From assembly GCF_012641395.1 (NCBI RefSeq), contig NZ_JABAIH010000003.1:62001-126000 (forward strand): 64,000 nt of DNA. Reading direction: 5' to 3'. The notes under the pieces are model-generated. The model made no database searches, was not told the origin of the DNA, and worked only from the letters and a program-made list of their open reading frames with translations. Source of the DNA: Rhizobium sp. P32RR-XVIII (GTDB lineage Bacteria; Pseudomonadota; Alphaproteobacteria; Rhizobiales; Rhizobiaceae). A program made the position numbers and the translations under genes. This document shows positions 62,542 to 64,000 of this stretch, piece by piece. Every line of letters begins with the position of its first letter. Positions within the stretch are counted from its first letter, which is position 1.

Positions 62542-63815
62542 CAGCCATGAGCCAGACGAACACCACGCCTACGCCCATCCCTGCCGGCCGTATCCAGGCC
62601 TGCCGCTCGTGCGGCGGTAACGATCTTCCAACAGTGCTTGATCTGGGAGAACAGCCGCTGGCCAACGCCCTTCTCGAACCCGATTCCCTTGATGAAGCGG
62701 AGGAGTTGTTTCCGCTTGAGGTCGTCTTCTGCAGTGAATGCGGACTCCTTCAAGTCAGCGAAACCGTTCCTCCCGAAATCCTGTTCGGACAGGATTACCC
62801 GTATTACTCATCTTTTATTCCTGCCTTGCTGAAGCACAGCCGAACACATGCTTTGGCCCTGATGGAAGAATATCCGTCACTGGACCAGAGGCTTATTGTC
62901 GAAATTGCCAGCAACGATGGCTACCTCCTGAAAAATTTCGTTCGGAAAGGAATACCCGTTCTGGGCATCGACCCCGCGAAAGGTCCCGCCGAGGCCGCTC
63001 TGGAGGCCGGCGTACCAACGCTCACTGCGTTCTTCGGGGTGGAAACGGCGCGCGAACTCGTTGAGGATGGCAAACGTGCATCCATCATGCTTGCCAACAA
63101 TGTTCTGGCGCATGTTACGGACATAAACGACTTCGTCGGGGGCTTCGCAATTCTTCTAGCCGATGACGGCATTGCTGAGTTTGAGTTCCCTTACGTTCGC
63201 GAACTCATCGAAAACTGCGCCTTCGATACGATCTATCATGAGCATGTCTTCTACTATTCTCTCGCGGCGCTTGAGCCCCTGTTTGCCCGCCACGGCCTCT
63301 ACTTGAATGATGTGCAGGCGCTGTCGATCCATGGGGGATCTCTCAGGCTTCGCGTCAGCAAAACGAGAGGCAAGAGTGCCGAACTTGAGCGGTTCCAGGC
63401 CGAGGAGCGTTCGCTCGGTCTCGATGGCTTGGAATACTACCTTTCGTTTGCCCGCCGCGTCGAAAAGCTGAGGGACGATTTAAGACGGATGCTGGCCGAG
63501 ATCGTCTCCCGCAAGAAGACGATCGCCGCATACGGCGCAGCGGCCAAGGGAGCGACCTTGCTCAACTATGTCGATCTCCCCGATGGTACGATTGCGTACG
63601 TTGTCGATCGAAACTCCCACAAGGTCGGCAAAGTAATGCCTGGCGTACGGCTGCCGATCAAGGATGTCGACGAGTTGCTGCGCTCGCAACCGGACTATCT
63701 CTTGATCCTGGCTTGGAATTTTGCCGACGAAATCATTCGCCAGCAGAAAGAATATCTCGAGCGTGGCGGTACGCTTCTTCGCGCCGTTCCGTATCCACAG
63801 ATCCTAGCGGCATGA
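62538..63815 (+). CDS. SAM-dependent sugar C-methyltransferase (TylC3/NovU type)
   Basis: A 425-residue three-part methyltransferase. The N-terminal zinc-binding domain has CRSCGG, DLGEQPLAN and CSECGLLQ; the middle is the SAM domain (LIVEIASNDGYLLKNFV, GIDPAKG); the C-terminal part has AAYGAAAKGATLLNYV and the final VPYPQI. Relatives C-methylate keto-sugars at C-3 (novobiocin, tylosin and related pathways). It probably makes a branched-chain sugar. It overlaps the DUF4910 gene by four bases. Confidence 0.88.
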   Translation: MTAMSQTNTTPTPIPAGRIQACRSCGGNDLPTVLDLGEQPLANALLEPDSLDEAEELFPLEVVFCSECGLLQVSETVPPEILFGQDYPYYSSFIPALLKHSRTHALALMEEYPSLDQRLIVEIASNDGYLLKNFVRKGIPVLGIDPAKGPAEAALEAGVPTLTAFFGVETARELVEDGKRASIMLANNVLAHVTDINDFVGGFAILLADDGIAEFEFPYVRELIENCAFDTIYHEHVFYYSLAALEPLFARHGLYLNDVQALSIHGGSLRLRVSKTRGKSAELERFQAEERSLGLDGLEYYLSFARRVEKLRDDLRRMLAEIVSRKKTIAAYGAAAKGATLLNYVDLPDGTIAYVVDRNSHKVGKVMPGVRLPIKDVDELLRSQPDYLLILAWNFADEIIRQQKEYLERGGTLLRAVPYPQILAA

Positions 63816-63862
63816 TCAGTCCTAAGGCGTTTACCCAATTGCAATCGCGAGGGGAGCTTTGA

Positions 63863-64000
63863 ATGAGAGACAACGGATACGTCATTCTTGGTAGCGGCAT
63901 GGCAGGCTTTGGCGCCGCCAACACCCTGTTTGAGAACGGAATAAGAGCCAAGCTCTACGACAAACGTTCGCGACCAGGTGGGCTGACATCCAGCTTCGGG
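63863..64000 (+). CDS. FAD-dependent oxidoreductase, 3' end outside the window
   Basis: Only the first 46 codons are visible. The start VILGSGMAGFGAANTLFENG is a dinucleotide-binding fold and RPGGLTSSFG is the amine-oxidase/protoporphyrinogen-oxidase type continuation, also seen in UDP-galactopyranose mutase-like proteins. GGGGAG lies before the ATG. It follows the C-methyltransferase gene by 47 bases in the same direction, so it belongs to the same operon. Confidence 0.75.
   Translation, partial: MRDNGYVILGSGMAGFGAANTLFENGIRAKLYDKRSRPGGLTSSFG

Noticed and set aside
1..64000. tRNA, rRNA, CRISPR array, intact transposase gene
   Set aside because: None was seen in reading the window; short degenerate elements could still be missed without a search tool.

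Overview
The window looks like part of a secondary replicon (chromid or megaplasmid) of a Sinorhizobium/Ensifer-type alphaproteobacterium. The reasons are a repABC replication-partition locus with its antisense RNA and parS-like palindromes, ExoY/ExoF/ExoP-type exopolysaccharide genes, a single-chain methylmalonyl-CoA mutase of the BhbA type, and high-GC coding sequence with long AT-rich promoter regions. The assignment rests on gene families and layout only. No tRNA, rRNA, CRISPR array or intact insertion sequence was seen.

Layout. 1-790: end of an ECF sigma factor gene and a small DUF2934 gene. 836-33675: a surface-polysaccharide locus of the Wzx/Wzy type. It holds a polymerase (Wzy-like), glycosyltransferases, a tyrosine autokinase/chain-length protein (ExoP-like), a GH16 glycanase, a flippase (Wzx-like), an ExoY-like initiating transferase, an ExoF-like export protein, and sugar-nucleotide genes (phosphomannomutase, mannose-1-P guanylyltransferase, glucose-1-P cytidylyltransferase, two epimerases, a SAF-domain oxidoreductase). 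A GGDEF-EAL protein and two flavin oxidoreductases lie inside it. 34111-36708: a PPP-family phosphatase flanked by two related micro-proteins, plus small hypothetical genes. 36838-47974: a catabolic region with a frameshifted VOC gene, a ThuA-like protein, a fumarylacetoacetase-family enzyme, methylmalonyl-CoA mutase, an Fsr-type MFS transporter, a three-subunit molybdenum aldehyde oxidoreductase and a divergent TetR regulator.

48280-52068 is the repABC replicator, with three GTTTAC/GTAAAC-type palindromes and a ctRNA between repB and repC. 52525-54582 holds a small hypothetical gene and queE-queD-queC for queuosine precursor synthesis. 54769-60833 holds a FAD-linked oxidase, a degenerate GntR regulator fragment beside a 12-C run, and a sugar ABC importer split around a divergent promoter region together with an NAD-dependent epimerase. 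61213-64000 starts a second polysaccharide-type operon: an aminopeptidase-like DUF4910 protein, a sugar C-methyltransferase and the start of a FAD-dependent oxidoreductase.

How the genes may work together. The left half can supply GDP-mannose and CDP-glucose, start a repeat unit on undecaprenyl phosphate (ExoY-like), extend it with at least six glycosyltransferases, flip and polymerise it (Wzx/Wzy), control chain length and export it (ExoP/ExoF-like) and trim it (GH16). The polymer is not one I can name. CDP-glucose synthesis without a visible CDP-glucose 4,6-dehydratase, and the right-edge C-methyltransferase operon, point to an unusual deoxy or branched sugar; that link is inference.
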